Shown here piece by piece: positions 37,652 to 45,671 of a DNA stretch of 64,000 nucleotides. The position numbers and the translations under genes were made by a program. Position 1 is the stretch's first letter, and every line of letters starts with the position of its first letter. The stretch spans positions 1 through 64,000 of the forward strand of contig NZ_JABXYJ010000007.1 of the NCBI RefSeq assembly GCF_013377855.1. Direction: 5' to 3'. The notes beneath the pieces were generated by a model. It ran no database searches, had not been told where the DNA came from, and saw only the letters and a program-made list of their open reading frames with translations. Source of the stretch: Cognatundibacterium oligocarboniphilum. Lineage in GTDB: Bacteria > Pseudomonadota > Gammaproteobacteria > Burkholderiales > Burkholderiaceae_D.

Positions 37652-38572
37652 ATGACGTCACATACAACGCGGTTGGCTAATTTGTCTTCGGTTCAGCATT
37701 CAAGCGATGCGGCTCCGGGTCTGCGTGGAACCGGGGTCGGACTACGGGTGCCGCATTACCAGGATTTTTTGCGTGAACCGGTGGATGTCACCTGGCTGGA
37801 GGTGCACTCGGAAAATTATTTCGGAGATGGCGGCTACGATCTGCATGTATTAACGTTGCTGCGGAGGGATTATCCCATCAGCCTGCACGGCGTTGGGCTG
37901 GGACTGGGCTCGGCTCAAGGATACAGGCAAGATCATATCGACCGGCTGAAACGCCTGACTGAGCGTATTGAACCGGCGCTGGTTTCGGAGCATTTGTGCT
38001 GGGGCTCTGTTGCCGGAAGGTCTCTGCATGACCTGCTGCCCATGCCATTAAACCAATCATCATTAAATTTACTGTCAGACCGGATTGACGATTTACAGAC
38101 GCAATTGAAGCGTCGTGTGCTGATCGAAAATGTATCGACTTATATCCGTTTTCGGAATGATCAGATGTCAGAGGCCGAATTTCTGGCACAGCTGGCGCTG
38201 CGTACCGGATGCGGGATTGTGCTGGATATAAACAATTTATATGTCAATCAGATTAACCATCAGGAGTCTGCGACAGAGGCTTTGTGGACGTTGACACGGC
38301 TACCTGCCGGGTCGATTGGTGAAATTCACCTCGCCGGACATCGCCAGATGGACGGATGCCTCATTGATGATCATGGCAGTCATGTTGCCGAGCCGGTCTG
38401 GGATTTATTCCGTCAGTCGTCCAGTTTATTGGGAATGGAAATTCCAGTACTGATTGAATGGGATACGCACATTCCTGCTTTGCCGGTTCTGCTGGCCGAG
38501 GTACAAAAAGCAGAGCAATACCGGAACGCCACACAATCTCAAAACAGAGAAATAACGAATGCCTTACCCTGA
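37652..38572 (+). CDS. bufB: MNIO-family multinuclear iron oxidase BufB (DUF692)
   Basis: TIM-barrel enzyme that modifies cysteines of the BufA precursor. Conserved blocks run in order: GLRVPHY, EVHSENYFGDGG, LHGVGLGLGS, SEHLCWG, LIENVSTYIRF, VLDINNLYVN, EIHLAGH, DDHGSHV and IEWDTHIP; the His, Glu, Asp and Asn residues in these bind the iron cluster in known members. Length 306 aa is slightly long because of a C-terminal tail. The last 14 bases overlap bufC. AAs in its active site appear intact, so the pathway should be functional. Confidence 0.93.
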   Translation: MTSHTTRLANLSSVQHSSDAAPGLRGTGVGLRVPHYQDFLREPVDVTWLEVHSENYFGDGGYDLHVLTLLRRDYPISLHGVGLGLGSAQGYRQDHIDRLKRLTERIEPALVSEHLCWGSVAGRSLHDLLPMPLNQSSLNLLSDRIDDLQTQLKRRVLIENVSTYIRFRNDQMSEAEFLAQLALRTGCGIVLDINNLYVNQINHQESATEALWTLTRLPAGSIGEIHLAGHRQMDGCLIDDHGSHVAEPVWDLFRQSSSLLGMEIPVLIEWDTHIPALPVLLAEVQKAEQYRNATQSQNREITNALP

Positions 38573-39332
38573 TCTGGCTGATCTGCAATGCTGCTTTGCT
38601 GCGCAGTTATTGCAGCAATCGTTATCGATGGATATTTCTGCGATGTTGCGCAATCCTGAGTCTGTGCAACGTTTTTCCTATTACCGTGGTAATCAGCTGG
38701 CAAACTGGAGTGCAGCCTTGCGCAATGCTTATCCAGTGTTGCTGCAACTGGTGGGCGACGATTTTTTTGAACAAATGGCTTATCACTATGGACTGAATAT
38801 ACCTTCGGAAACCAGTGATCTGAATCAGTTTGGTAACCGGTTGCCGGATTTTTTGCGTCAAAGCGATTTCGTTAAAGAGTATCCATATTTCCCGGATGTC
38901 GCTGATTTGGAATGGACGCTCCACCGCGCTTATTATGCGGCTGACGCTTCGCTGCTGGAGTTGGATGCATTGCTTGCCTCTGTCAGGCAAGGAAAAGACT
39001 TTTTAGCTGTGCGACTGATCCCTCATCCCGCTGCCATGCTGTATCAGGCTGATTTTGCGAGTATCCCGATATGGCGTGCTCATCAGAAACAGGCAGCCGA
39101 TCTGGGGCATATCGACATCGGCAGACCCTGTGCTGGCATTATCACGAGGCAAGGCTGGCACGCTTCCGTTATTGAGCTGGATCAGCTTCAATACAGGATG
39201 TTAGGTTATCTGTTTGATGGTCAATGCATCGGCGATGTGCTTGACTATGCCCTAAGTCAGAATCGGGAACTGGATATTCAGGGGCAGTTGCTGTACTGGC
39301 TGTCATTGCATTGTTTCAGTGAGCTTGTCTAA
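38559..39332 (+). CDS. bufC: BufC, DUF2063 partner protein for MNIO
   Basis: A 257-aa protein whose N-terminal half is the DUF2063 domain (LQCCFAAQLL; RFSYYRGNQLANWSAALRNAYPVLLQLVG; FLRQ), thought to bind the precursor and present it to the MNIO enzyme. The C-terminal half holds a winged-helix-like region (ITRQGWHASVIELDQLQYRML). The start overlaps the bufB frame, pointing to translational coupling. Third and last gene of the operon. Confidence 0.9.
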   Translation: MPYPDLADLQCCFAAQLLQQSLSMDISAMLRNPESVQRFSYYRGNQLANWSAALRNAYPVLLQLVGDDFFEQMAYHYGLNIPSETSDLNQFGNRLPDFLRQSDFVKEYPYFPDVADLEWTLHRAYYAADASLLELDALLASVRQGKDFLAVRLIPHPAAMLYQADFASIPIWRAHQKQAADLGHIDIGRPCAGIITRQGWHASVIELDQLQYRMLGYLFDGQCIGDVLDYALSQNRELDIQGQLLYWLSLHCFSELV

Positions 39333-39588
39333 GCAGGTGATACATTTTCATAACAACTTCTTTGATGAAGGTCTTACCTATCACTCGCCCCCTCGACCAA
39401 TCTGTATTGCTCACTTGTTGTTTTGGATGAATGCATTTTAAGAATGTTTACTCTAGAACTGTACAAGCAGCTATTAAAGCATTTAAGCTGGTGAGATACT
39501 ACATATTAAGTTTTTAGAACGATCGTTCCTTTAATTTTCCATCGGACTGTTCTTGTAACTTACATACAAAATTTTTAAGGAGACAATA
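39333..39588. promoter_or_regulatory. Intergenic region with a 12-bp palindrome upstream of the esterase operon
   Basis: GAACGATCGTTC (39517-39528) is a perfect palindrome located about 60 bases before the esterase ATG in an otherwise AT-rich region. Such AACGATCGTT boxes resemble operators of TetR-type regulators, but no regulator gene is adjacent. AAGGAGA (about 39579) is the ribosome-binding site. Nothing else was seen in this 256-base gap. Confidence 0.5.
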
Positions 39589-41115
39589 ATGCGTCATTAT
39601 CAGTTAACGCTGGGTCTGCTGTCGGCGATGGTTTTGTCGGCATGCGGCGGTAGCGGTAGCCCAGGCCCAACGATCGATACTTCGGTAGCACGCGGCACAC
39701 TGGTGGCTAACCCCCCCAATCTTGTACCTATTCCTCAGGCATCCGGTCAGGCGCTGACTAAATTGGATCCAGTTGTTTTCGGCGCGATGCTGGAAGCGGC
39801 AAAGCCGGGTTTCACCCAAGTGACAGGTGTGCCAAAGTGTGCCATCTCGACGTATTACATGAAATATACAACGGTTGGCGGCGCGAATGAGCCAACCGAT
39901 GCGACTGGCGCAATCATGGTGCCATCCGGCAGCGATCCTGCATGTGCTGGCCCACGTCCTGTATTGTTGTATGCGCACGGTACAACTGTCGATAAAACCT
40001 TCAATATGGCAAACCTGCGTGACAACGCTGAAGCCACGTTGGTTGCTGCGATGTACGCTGCACAGGGGTTTATTGTCGTTGCATCCAACTATGCCGGTTA
40101 CGATGTTTCTTCCCTGAGTTATCACCCGTACCTTAACGCAGAACAGCAAGCCAATGATATGGTTGACTCTTTACGTGCAGCCCGTAAAGCGTTCCCGAAT
40201 ATTGGCGCTCAGGATTCCGGCAAGCTGGTGATCGCAGGTTATTCGCAAGGCGGCCATGTTGCAATGGCAACACAGCGTGCTATGCAAACTACTTACTCAT
40301 CTGAATTTAAAGTCACTGCGCTGGCCGGTATGTCTGGTCCTTATGCCATGGCTTTATTAGGTGATGCGGTGTTTGCTGGTAGCCCGAATGCAGGCGGCAC
40401 GGTGTTCCTGCCGATGATCACGACCAGCTGGCAGAAGTCGTATGGTGGTTTATATACAACACCCAATGACATCTATGAGGACAAATACGCCGCAGGTATC
40501 GAAAGCCTGATTCCGGGATCCTTGTCTTTCAATGATCTGTTTACGACTGGTAAATTGCCTGCACTGGCGTTATTTGCGCAAAATTCCCTGCCAGGTCCAT
40601 CCAAACCGGCCTTCAGCGTTTTCTTTGGTGATGGCAATCTGATCAAGACCAGCTATCGCAATGCTTATCTGGCGGATGCGCAGGCTAATCCCTGCAATGT
40701 GAATCCGGCAGATCCGCTGAACTGCACTCCCGCGAACGGGATGCGTAAGGCTGGCGTCAAAAACGATTTGCGGAATTACGTACCCAACGTGCCTGTGATG
40801 CTGTGCGGCGGTGGTAGCGATCCGACAGTCTTTTTCGTGAGCACTCAGGCAACAGCAGGATTCTTCCAGGCAAAAGGCTTGCCGGCAGCAGCATTGACAA
40901 CACTGGATGTGGATACCAATCCAACCAGTGCGGCCGATCCGTTTGCCGCGGCAAAAATTGGTTTTGCTCAGGTGAAAACTGCAACAATTAATGCAGCTAT
41001 TGCTGCCAAGCAGGATCCGGCAGCAGCGGTTGCCAGTGTTTATCATGGCTCTCTGGTTCCACCGTTCTGCAATGCAGCTGCGCGTGGTTTCTTCCAACAA
41101 GTGCTGGCTAAATAA
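39589..41115 (+). CDS. Secreted lipoprotein esterase/lipase (alpha/beta hydrolase)
   Basis: A 508-aa probable outer-membrane lipoprotein: signal peptide ending LSACGG with lipid-modified Cys19, followed by a Gly/Ser/Pro linker. The hydrolase core has PVLLYAHGTTVD (oxyanion region), the nucleophile elbow GYSQGGHVA with Ser219, an Asp candidate in CGGGSDPTVFF and a His candidate in YHGSLVPPFC. Paired cysteines (CNVNPADPLNC) suggest disulfides. This resembles the secretory lipase/feruloyl-type family, but the substrate is not evident. It pairs with the porin 15 bases downstream. Confidence 0.83.
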   Translation: MRHYQLTLGLLSAMVLSACGGSGSPGPTIDTSVARGTLVANPPNLVPIPQASGQALTKLDPVVFGAMLEAAKPGFTQVTGVPKCAISTYYMKYTTVGGANEPTDATGAIMVPSGSDPACAGPRPVLLYAHGTTVDKTFNMANLRDNAEATLVAAMYAAQGFIVVASNYAGYDVSSLSYHPYLNAEQQANDMVDSLRAARKAFPNIGAQDSGKLVIAGYSQGGHVAMATQRAMQTTYSSEFKVTALAGMSGPYAMALLGDAVFAGSPNAGGTVFLPMITTSWQKSYGGLYTTPNDIYEDKYAAGIESLIPGSLSFNDLFTTGKLPALALFAQNSLPGPSKPAFSVFFGDGNLIKTSYRNAYLADAQANPCNVNPADPLNCTPANGMRKAGVKNDLRNYVPNVPVMLCGGGSDPTVFFVSTQATAGFFQAKGLPAAALTTLDVDTNPTSAADPFAAAKIGFAQVKTATINAAIAAKQDPAAAVASVYHGSLVPPFCNAAARGFFQQVLAK

Positions 41116-41130
41116 GCGGAGAAACTGATC

Positions 41131-41808
41131 ATGAAAAAAACTAAAATCGCCGCAGCAATACTGTTAGGATTGTTATCAACAGCTTCTTTTGCTGACGAAT
41201 ACAACAATACTGTCAAGGCTGGTGTGATTGGCGTATTCCTGCACCCTGAATCACCGGACTTCACCAGTAACGGACCGGCATTCCTGACGCCTCAGCCAGC
41301 AGGACTGACAATCGGTAACGCAACTACCGTCTTGTTTGGCTTTACACACCGCTTGACTGATCATCTTGATTTTGATCTGACCGCAGGCTTGCCGCCGGAA
41401 CATAACGTCTATGGCCGTGGCGTTCTTGGTCCTTACGGTGTGATTGCCAAAGTGAAGCAGCGGGCTCCGACGGTCTTCATTAACTATAATTTTGGCGCAG
41501 CTTCTGACACATTCCGTCCTTACGTGGGTCTGGGTCTGAATTACACGCAGTTCTTTGATGCGACGGCGACGGCGTCGAATAATATCGCGACTGGCGGTCC
41601 GACAAAGATAGATCTGAAAGAGTCTTTTGGCCTCGCGGCTCAGATTGGTGCAAGATACAAGATCAATGAGCGCTGGTCACTGATTGGCTCCCTCGCTACT
41701 GCAAAAGTGAAAACGGATCTGACGGCGACAACAGGCAGTATTGAGCGTAAAACTAAAATCGATTTCAAACCTATCGCAGTCACATTAGGTGTCGGCTATA
41801 GTTTTTGA
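41131..41808 (+). CDS. OmpW/AlkL-family outer membrane protein
   Basis: A 225-aa eight-stranded barrel candidate with a signal peptide ending TASFA. TVKAGVIGVFLHPESPDF at the start, FGFTHRLTDHLDFDLTAGLPPEH, FRPYVGLGLNYTQFF and the terminal VTLGVGYSF are OmpW-like. OmpW/AlkL proteins move hydrophobic compounds across the outer membrane; coupling to a lipoprotein esterase suggests uptake of a lipid-like product. Followed by a strong bidirectional terminator. Confidence 0.87.
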   Translation: MKKTKIAAAILLGLLSTASFADEYNNTVKAGVIGVFLHPESPDFTSNGPAFLTPQPAGLTIGNATTVLFGFTHRLTDHLDFDLTAGLPPEHNVYGRGVLGPYGVIAKVKQRAPTVFINYNFGAASDTFRPYVGLGLNYTQFFDATATASNNIATGGPTKIDLKESFGLAAQIGARYKINERWSLIGSLATAKVKTDLTATTGSIERKTKIDFKPIAVTLGVGYSF

Positions 41809-41843
41809 GTGCCTCAATACAAACTTGTTTTTGCGTTGACGTT

Positions 41844-41873
41844 AAAAAAGGGGTTCTTCGGAACCCCTTTTTT
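41844..41873. terminator. Bidirectional Rho-independent terminator
   Basis: AAAAAAGGGGTTC, loop TTCG, GAACCCCTTTTTT. The UUCG tetraloop and symmetric A/T runs make it effective for the OmpW gene and for the convergent GGDEF gene. Confidence 0.95.
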
Positions 41874-41918
41874 AATTTATTGATGATGGTTCAACCGGTT
41901 TATGCACGCTTTATCGGA

Positions 41919-42923
41919 TTAAACCGCAACCTGGTTCCGCCCGCCATTTTTTGCCCGGTAAAGCGCCCGGTCTGCAGCATCAATGAGGTCTGCTGCATTT
42001 TGATGTGTTTGCAGTGTTGCTACACCAAATGAGCCGGTGATGTGTGGCAACGCTTTATCCTGATCGGTAAAGATTCTGGTTTTACTAAGTTTTGTACATA
42101 AGCGCTGAGCCACGCCCAATGCGGCTTTCTGGCTGGTACCAGGTAAAATCACCATCATTTCTTCCCCACCGTAGCGGGCGGCAAAATCGGTTGGCCTTAG
42201 TCCTGCATTCAGCACTTTGGCTGCGCTTTGCAGCACATCATCTCCCAGCAAATGGCCATGTTCATCATTAAATTTTTTAAAATGATCCAGATCCACCAGG
42301 ATGATACTCAAGGGGTTGCCGCTGATCAGCGCATGCTCAATCATGCTGGGCATTTGGACATTGAGCCAAGCTCTGTTATGCAAGCCGGTCAGGCCATCGA
42401 TCATTGACAGCTGGCGGTAAAATTCTCCGACTTTCTGCCTGCTGCGGATCTGTGCATTGGCAGCACGGATCCGGAACGACAGTAATTGCAGCAGGTTACG
42501 CGCGACGCCATTCGACTCATCGATTAGTCGCCACATCGTATCTGCCTCTATGAGCAGCAGATCACTGTCGCACAAAGCCGAGATGGTCGCAGAATGAATT
42601 TCCTCATCCAGGACGGAAATTTCCCCGACGCACTCGCCGGGTAAGTATTGTGTAATCGAATTCTCAATATGATTATTATCTTCATTGAGTTTGGTGATGC
42701 CGAGTGCGCCATTGAGCACAATATACAGCCGGGAACCAGAGCTGTTTGCATCCAGCACAATCTGGCCTGCTCTGGCTTTCACCACTGGGCAATCCTGAAT
42801 GATCTGATGAATTAAAACCAGGTCGCTGTCACTGATGTCGCGGAATAAATGAATATCCTCAATTCGGTATGCGGCATTCTTAAAATACATCAATTGTTCC
42901 AAAATCGTTTTATCCAGATACAT
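41919..42923 (-). CDS. Diguanylate cyclase with N-terminal cyclic nucleotide-binding domain
   Basis: A 334-aa cytoplasmic protein. Residues about 20-145 form a cNMP-binding (CRP-like) domain: LYIVLNGALGITK, YLPGECVGEISVLDEE. The C-terminal half is a GGDEF domain: LTGLHNRAWLN, LIDLDHFKKFND-type LVDLDHFKKFNDEHGHLLGDD, and the active-site RYGGEEMMVILPG, a GGEEM variant that retains the catalytic residues. No RxxD inhibitory site was clearly placed. It lies 15 bases after the HDOD gene on the same strand, so both probably act in one c-di-GMP output. Confidence 0.9.
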   Translation of the reverse strand: MYLDKTILEQLMYFKNAAYRIEDIHLFRDISDSDLVLIHQIIQDCPVVKARAGQIVLDANSSGSRLYIVLNGALGITKLNEDNNHIENSITQYLPGECVGEISVLDEEIHSATISALCDSDLLLIEADTMWRLIDESNGVARNLLQLLSFRIRAANAQIRSRQKVGEFYRQLSMIDGLTGLHNRAWLNVQMPSMIEHALISGNPLSIILVDLDHFKKFNDEHGHLLGDDVLQSAAKVLNAGLRPTDFAARYGGEEMMVILPGTSQKAALGVAQRLCTKLSKTRIFTDQDKALPHITGSFGVATLQTHQNAADLIDAADRALYRAKNGGRNQVAV

Positions 42924-42938
42924 GAGGTCATTAAATTA

Positions 42939-43793
42939 TCAGGTTAAAATTTGATTCACAGCTTCTACCCGCATTTCGGTTTCCTTGAAAATAGCGAGAT
43001 ATTCCGTTTCACTCAGGGCCAGGGTATCCCAGGCACGTTTTGACAGCGTCGGCACGAGATCGTTCTGGTCTTCGGATAAATCAAGTGCATGTGTGATGGC
43101 GTCCGCAACATGAACCACTGAAGCTAGTGAGTGGATGCCGGGAATTTCTGGTTGATGATGACCCCGAATGGTATCCTGCACGGCATCGGCAAAATGCCAT
43201 TGCTGAGCCAGGGCGACACCGGCTTCAATATGATCCACTTGTAATATCGTTCTCTCCGCATCCAGCATGTAGCAGTCATGCATATTTCTGTACTGAATCG
43301 CGGCAGCATAACGGTCGGGGTAGGAGATGACCAGAACCAGCCGACCTATGTCGTGCAGCAGACCGGCAGTAAATGCAAAATCGTGTTTCATGTGCAGTGC
43401 ACGCGAGATCAGCTCGGCACAGATGGCAGTCGCAATACTGTGTCGCCAGAACACGCGGAAATCAAATCCCTCGCAAGGTGTCGGAGGAAAACGGTTTGCC
43501 AGGATGGTGGTGCGGATCAGATTTTTAATACTTTTAACGCCGAGCAGTGAGGTTGCCTGCTGCACAGTGACCACACGGGAGTTCATGCCGTAATGCGATG
43601 AGTTGGCAAGTCGAAGGACTTTCGCTGTCAGCGAATGGTCCATCGAAATTTTTTCATTAATCAGATCCAGATTATTTTCGTCGTTATCGAGTTCTGCCAG
43701 CAATTCCTGAGCCACTTCCTGTAACGTGGGTAAGTCCCTGATATGCCGGATGACATCATCCAGATGAATGGAGTATCTGGTATCAGCCGTCAT
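42939..43793 (-). CDS. HDOD domain protein
   Basis: A 284-aa HDOD protein closely related to the one at 21795-22631: DLPTLQEVAQELL, LTAKVLRLANSSHYG, VTVQQATSLLGVKSI, FTAGLLHDIGRLVLV and GHHQPEIPGI. HDIG is kept. Its start overlaps the stop of the 107-aa gene upstream by 4 bases (ATGA type), and the GGDEF gene follows 15 bases later, so the three form one operon. Confidence 0.87.
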   Translation of the reverse strand: MTADTRYSIHLDDVIRHIRDLPTLQEVAQELLAELDNDENNLDLINEKISMDHSLTAKVLRLANSSHYGMNSRVVTVQQATSLLGVKSIKNLIRTTILANRFPPTPCEGFDFRVFWRHSIATAICAELISRALHMKHDFAFTAGLLHDIGRLVLVISYPDRYAAAIQYRNMHDCYMLDAERTILQVDHIEAGVALAQQWHFADAVQDTIRGHHQPEIPGIHSLASVVHVADAITHALDLSEDQNDLVPTLSKRAWDTLALSETEYLAIFKETEMRVEAVNQILT

Positions 43794-44113
43794 GATGTAC
43801 CTCTTTCACGATAAACCTGTACATAACGTCGCAGGGTATTTGCTGGTTCAATACCATCAGACTGTTTCCGGAATAGTTTGGTCAGCCGAAGTAATCGCTT
43901 CTCCATTAACTGCTCCGCATCTTCCGCGGAAGGTGCTTCTTTTTCCAGACAGAGTTGAGTGATGTGGTGATTTGAGATAGAACGCAGCATGCTGTCTGTT
44001 AATACGGTACCTGCAGGTAGCAAAATATGACCGACTTTATCCAGGAGATTTTCAGCCAGAATCATGCCGGCAGTAACTTTGCTTAATGGCAGGTAATGAC
44101 TGTGGGTACTCAT
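43790..44113 (-). CDS. Small protein with a domain often fused to HD-GYP/HDOD proteins
   Basis: A 107-aa protein: LPLSKVTAGMILAENLLDKVGHILLPAGTVLT-type N-terminal module followed by a charged helical tail (LMEKRLLRLTKLFRKQ). The 'GM.LAE.L.D..G..LLPAGT.LT' pattern is what often precedes HD-GYP or HDOD domains; here it is a separate gene translationally coupled to an HDOD gene. Function unknown; it could be a regulatory subunit. Confidence 0.75.
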   Translation of the reverse strand: MSTHSHYLPLSKVTAGMILAENLLDKVGHILLPAGTVLTDSMLRSISNHHITQLCLEKEAPSAEDAEQLMEKRLLRLTKLFRKQSDGIEPANTLRRYVQVYRERGTS

Positions 44114-44320
44114 TCTGGTATCTCCTGATTAAAGCCATCTGGTGCAGAAATCTTCGTGTAGCGATTCAGAACCCTGGGATGGATGTCGATTCTTGTTATG
44201 AGACAACTTTTGATACAGATATACTACACTGCTGATCCGGATTTTCTACAGATTCGTCTCAGAAATGCCTGATTTCATTGAAAATAGTTATATCCGGGAC
44301 TATGCACCTGATACCTGCTG

Positions 44321-44980
44321 ATGAAAAAAATTATGACGAATATCCTGACACAACGCCCCCGGCTCGCGATTACTTTCGGACTGGCTCTAATCAGTATTTT
44401 ATTTTTACCTGTCAACTGGGCCTGGACAACAAAAGCCTTGTTTTGCTGGAATATGGCAGTCTGGTCTTACCTGGGGCTGATGGCGTGGCTGATGAGCAGA
44501 GCCAAAGGAATTCATGTGCGCGAGATCGCTCTTCAGCAGGACAGCAGTGCAATTGTCGTTCTGGCTTTGCTGTCATTATCTGCCACCATCAGTCTGGGTG
44601 CGATTATCCTGGAGCTATCCGGCAGCAAGACTTTACCGGCAGATATCAGAATGGTGAAATATTTTTTTGCCAGCGTCACGGTTCTTGGTTCATGGTTGCT
44701 GCTAGGAGTAATTTTCTGTTTTCATTATGCATTGTTGTTCTATAACTCCCCGGAGAAGCATCGCGCTTTGAGATTTACCGATGACGAACAGATGCCGGAT
44801 TACTGGGATTTCCTCTATTTTTCTTTCACGATTGCGGTCGCTGCGCAGACGTCCGATATCGCGGTGGCATCGCGCAGCGCACGCAAGACCGTGCTGGCAC
44901 ATTCTGTGCTGAGTTTCCTGTTCAATCTGGCGGTATTGGGTTTTTCTATCAATATCGCCGCAGGACTGGTAGGAAATTGA
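44321..44980 (+). CDS. DUF1345 integral membrane protein
   Basis: A 219-aa protein with about five hydrophobic segments (near residues 14-30, 38-58, 75-98, 110-135, 190-215). The signature DYWDFLYFSFTIAVAAQTSDI (about 165-185) identifies the DUF1345 family, whose distant likeness to ion-channel pore segments has no proven function. Start at 44321; a Met at 44333 is an alternative. Convergent with the next gene; the 207-base divergent gap before it shows no clear signals. Confidence 0.85.
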   Translation: MKKIMTNILTQRPRLAITFGLALISILFLPVNWAWTTKALFCWNMAVWSYLGLMAWLMSRAKGIHVREIALQQDSSAIVVLALLSLSATISLGAIILELSGSKTLPADIRMVKYFFASVTVLGSWLLLGVIFCFHYALLFYNSPEKHRALRFTDDEQMPDYWDFLYFSFTIAVAAQTSDIAVASRSARKTVLAHSVLSFLFNLAVLGFSINIAAGLVGN

Positions 44981-45011
44981 GGCTGCCTAATTCAGGGTTG
45001 GTCAATCAAAA

Positions 45012-45461
45012 TCAATGATGATGGTGATGCCAGTATTGATCGTGGTCATCGTCATCATCCTGATCCTCATCATGCCAGTCCCGGTATCTGCGCCATGGCC
45101 TGCCGTAATTCTGCTCAACGTACACATGCTCCGTATAGGGGTAAGGGGAGCTGAGTGAGACCGGAATGCCGCCGGCACGGAAATCTATTCTGAAATAAGA
45201 AGGAAGCTGGCTGCCGCTGACCCAGCCACGGCCATCAGGCCAATACCAGGTGCGGAACTGCGGTGAAAAATAGATTTGCCGGGCAGGGTAGTAAATGTAT
45301 TGATAACCGGGAGAGTAACGACGTGCCTGCTCTATCTCATATCGCTCACGCCCTTCCCGCTCGCCATGTTCATGGGCCTGTACGCTATTTGACATGATTG
45401 CTGTCGTGGCCAGCATCAGCATGGCGCAGGCAGTCAGACGTGATAATAAGGTGGTGGACAT
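45012..45461 (-). CDS. Secreted Asp/His-rich protein with natural poly-His tail
   Basis: A 149-aa protein with a signal peptide ending SVQAHEHGE. The middle has repeated aromatic stretches (GYQYIYYPARQIYFSP, TWYWPDGRGWVSG) seen in small periplasmic proteins of unknown function. The C-terminus is extreme: DWHDEDQDDDDDHD, then YWHHHHH. The HEHGERE start and this tail look metal-binding, for example for Zn, Ni, Cu or Ca, but the family is unnamed to me. Its reading frame ends within the His repeat (CATCATCAT-like codons). Confidence 0.75.
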   Translation of the reverse strand: MSTTLLSRLTACAMLMLATTAIMSNSVQAHEHGEREGRERYEIEQARRYSPGYQYIYYPARQIYFSPQFRTWYWPDGRGWVSGSQLPSYFRIDFRAGGIPVSLSSPYPYTEHVYVEQNYGRPWRRYRDWHDEDQDDDDDHDQYWHHHHH

Positions 45462-45671
45462 GTTAATTCTCCTGTGGTTCTTACGTGGATGGTTTTGCTA
45501 ACGTCTTTGATTGCTGCGGCGATGACATAAAATTCTGTGCCAGCAGTAAGAACTGCAACAGGATGTTTCTTCCATGTCGCGTGTCTATCGGCAGAATGAA
45601 AAAAATCATTCGTTATTCGTTTCTTTTCATGTTAAAACGCCTGCACGGATATTCATTTAAAACATTCAACA

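Noticed and set aside
45012..45060. CAT/ATG-rich stretch as a microsatellite
   Set aside because: It encodes the His/Asp tail of a credible secreted protein in frame, so it is explained as coding sequence.
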